DNA from: Oscillospiraceae bacterium
GTDB taxonomy: Bacteria; Bacillota_A; Clostridia; Oscillospirales; Ruminococcaceae
DNA: 6,045 nucleotides
Direction: 5' to 3'
NCBI GenBank assembly: GCA_017414145.1
Contig: JAFPQL010000142.1
Span: forward strand, 1-6,045
This document shows, piece after piece, positions 4,907 to 6,045 of this stretch (within the stretch, counting starts at the first letter, position 1; each line of letters opens with the position of its first letter). A program made the translations under genes and the position numbers. The notes under the pieces are model-generated. The model saw only the letters and a program-made list of their open reading frames with translations, made no database searches and was not told the DNA's origin.

Positions 4907-6045
4907 ATGATGAAAATGAACATCAGAAAAATCGTCATGCTGACGGCTGCACTGTCCGCGCTGACCGTGTTCCCGCTTGCCGCAAATGCGGCAGACAACG
5001 CCGGCGCCGCAGCAGTCGCGCAGTCCGGTTCCGCAATCGGTGAGGGCTCCTACTGGCTCGACCTCAACGCAGTGACATGGAAAAACACCTACCGCATCGG
5101 AGAACCGCTGGATCTCAGCGGCCTTCTGGAGGCCCGTCTCTACGGTGGCGGCGATGTTTTAGACGAGGACGGGAATCTCATCGGCGAATGGGATGCCTTC
5201 GGTGAAAACACGCTCGGTGAGCGGATCGAAGCAGGTTCCATGCAGCTTGACACCTCGAAATTTGACAACACCAAGCCCGGCACCTACAAGATCAGATTCT
5301 ATGATGCGGACGGAATCGGTTCCGTCGAGGTCGAAGTCATCAACGAAGTGTACGAAACGACTACTGATGATGTAACCGGCCACTGCTGCGAGGGCCAGAC
5401 AACCGCCTATTATGACTGCAAGCTTTATTTTGATACGCACAGAAACGGCGATATCAACGGAAACGGCAAATTGGAGATCGCGGACGCAATCCTGCTTGCG
5501 CGCTACATCGCCGAGGATGACGACATTTCGCTGTCTCCGGACAGCAAGCTGATGGCTGATGCCAACTCTGACAATCTTGTGAACTCCAAAGATCTGATGC
5601 TGCTGCTCAAGGGTCTCACCAGCAGCGAGCGGATGTTCCTGATCTGCATCTATGATTCAGAAGGCAACCGCATTGAGGCAGAGGACATCACAACGGTCGT
5701 GAGCACCACAACCACAACCACGGTCACGACCATCTCGTGGGATTCCACCGAAGAATACGGCGGTACGAACAACTGCTGCACGGATATGACGAATGAGGGA
5801 AGCTATGGATCGCTGGAAATCTACAACCTCGATATGAGCGATAAGGAAAGTATGAGGTTCTTCGGTGTTCCCGCGCCGAAGACCGTCTACCGCATCGGAG
5901 AAGCACTGGATCTCAGCAATCTGGTCTTCATCGGAGACGGCCTCATCAGCACATCGGACCGTTATGAATACTGGGACATCTACCCGCCGCAGGTCCTGGG
6001 GCAGGCTCCGGACTACGACAACGATATCTGGGTGGACAGCTCGGA
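4907..6045 (+). CDS. Secreted dockerin protein with Ig-like modules, 3' partial
   Basis: The frame is open from ATG 4907 to the window end (379 codons). The AAGGAG at 4896-4901 serves ATG 4907 or the adjacent ATG 4910. Residues 1-28 form a signal peptide with basic start, hydrophobic core and an A-N-A cleavage site before A29. Residues about 52-145 form an Ig-like module opening TYRIGEPLDLSGL, resembling bacterial group-3 Ig domains. A short Thr stretch and a Cys-Cys (160-161) follow. Residues about 180-237 are a dockerin with two calcium loops, GDINGNGKLEIAD (181-193) and ADANSDNLVNSKD (217-229), each followed by an LL-containing helix. A Thr-rich linker (262-275), another Cys-Cys (290-291) and a second Ig-like module starting VYRIGEALDLSNL (327-339) come next. 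Dockerins bind cohesins on scaffoldins, so the protein should join a cellulosome-like extracellular complex or the cell surface. No catalytic domain is visible so far; one may lie beyond the window. Confidence 0.88.
   Translation, partial: MMKMNIRKIVMLTAALSALTVFPLAANAADNAGAAAVAQSGSAIGEGSYWLDLNAVTWKNTYRIGEPLDLSGLLEARLYGGGDVLDEDGNLIGEWDAFGENTLGERIEAGSMQLDTSKFDNTKPGTYKIRFYDADGIGSVEVEVINEVYETTTDDVTGHCCEGQTTAYYDCKLYFDTHRNGDINGNGKLEIADAILLARYIAEDDDISLSPDSKLMADANSDNLVNSKDLMLLLKGLTSSERMFLICIYDSEGNRIEAEDITTVVSTTTTTTVTTISWDSTEEYGGTNNCCTDMTNEGSYGSLEIYNLDMSDKESMRFFGVPAPKTVYRIGEALDLSNLVFIGDGLISTSDRYEYWDIYPPQVLGQAPDYDNDIWVDSS
5089..5119 (+). repeat. Copy 1 of an in-frame repeat opening the Ig-like modules
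   Basis: This 31-bp segment matches 5887-5917 at 29 positions, sharing CTACCGCATCGGAGAA and CTGGATCTCAGC. The two copies are 798 bp (266 codons) apart and in the same frame, encoding YRIGE-x-LDLS. They mark homologous starts of the two Ig-like modules. Confidence 0.8.
5887..5917 (+). repeat. Copy 2 of an in-frame repeat opening the Ig-like modules
   Basis: This is the partner of 5089-5119, differing at two positions. High nucleotide identity limited to this stretch, while the surrounding module sequence has diverged, fits either strong selection on the strand or local gene conversion after module duplication. Confidence 0.8.

Overview
The window looks like chromosomal DNA of an anaerobic, GC-rich member of the Ruminococcaceae/Oscillospiraceae (Ruminococcus-like). 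The evidence is a dockerin-bearing secreted protein with Thr-rich linkers, a ferredoxin-linked 2-oxoacid oxidoreductase subunit, consensus Gram-positive-type promoters and AGGAGG ribosome binding sites, and an HrcA/CIRCE heat-shock operator. The genus is inferred from gene content, not from any marker gene.

Positions 1-3349 hold a plus-strand gene run: the 3' part of iorB (indolepyruvate:ferredoxin oxidoreductase beta subunit), a paaK-type arylacetate-CoA ligase, a lipoprotein of unknown function starting at TTG, and a tandem-ACT-domain protein. Gaps are 27-50 nt, no promoter is visible between the genes, and a weak hairpin follows the last one, so they are probably one operon. IorAB interconverts arylpyruvates and arylacetyl-CoA, PaaK interconverts arylacetates and arylacetyl-CoA, and ACT domains commonly bind amino acids. 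Together they suggest a module linking aromatic amino acids and aryl acids. The lipoprotein is the unexplained member.

Positions 3391-3971 hold a separately promoted gene for a small protein with an N-terminal helical region and a C-terminal four-Cys zinc ribbon. Its promoter is a perfect TTGACA-17-TATAAT, its leader is about 96 nt and structured, and an inverted repeat brackets the -35 box. Two strong hairpins at 3998-4090 separate it from the convergent minus-strand gene.

Positions 4097-4691 hold a minus-strand Hsp20 small heat-shock protein. Its promoter is overlapped by a nearly perfect CIRCE operator (4665-4691), so HrcA repression is expected.

Positions 4692-4906 are a leader region with one clear hairpin. 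From 4907 to the window end runs the 5' part of a secreted protein: signal peptide, Ig-like module, dockerin, Thr-rich linker, second Ig-like module. The dockerin is internal and its two calcium loops differ at the residues usually governing cohesin recognition. No tRNA, rRNA, CRISPR array, insertion sequence or phage gene was seen.
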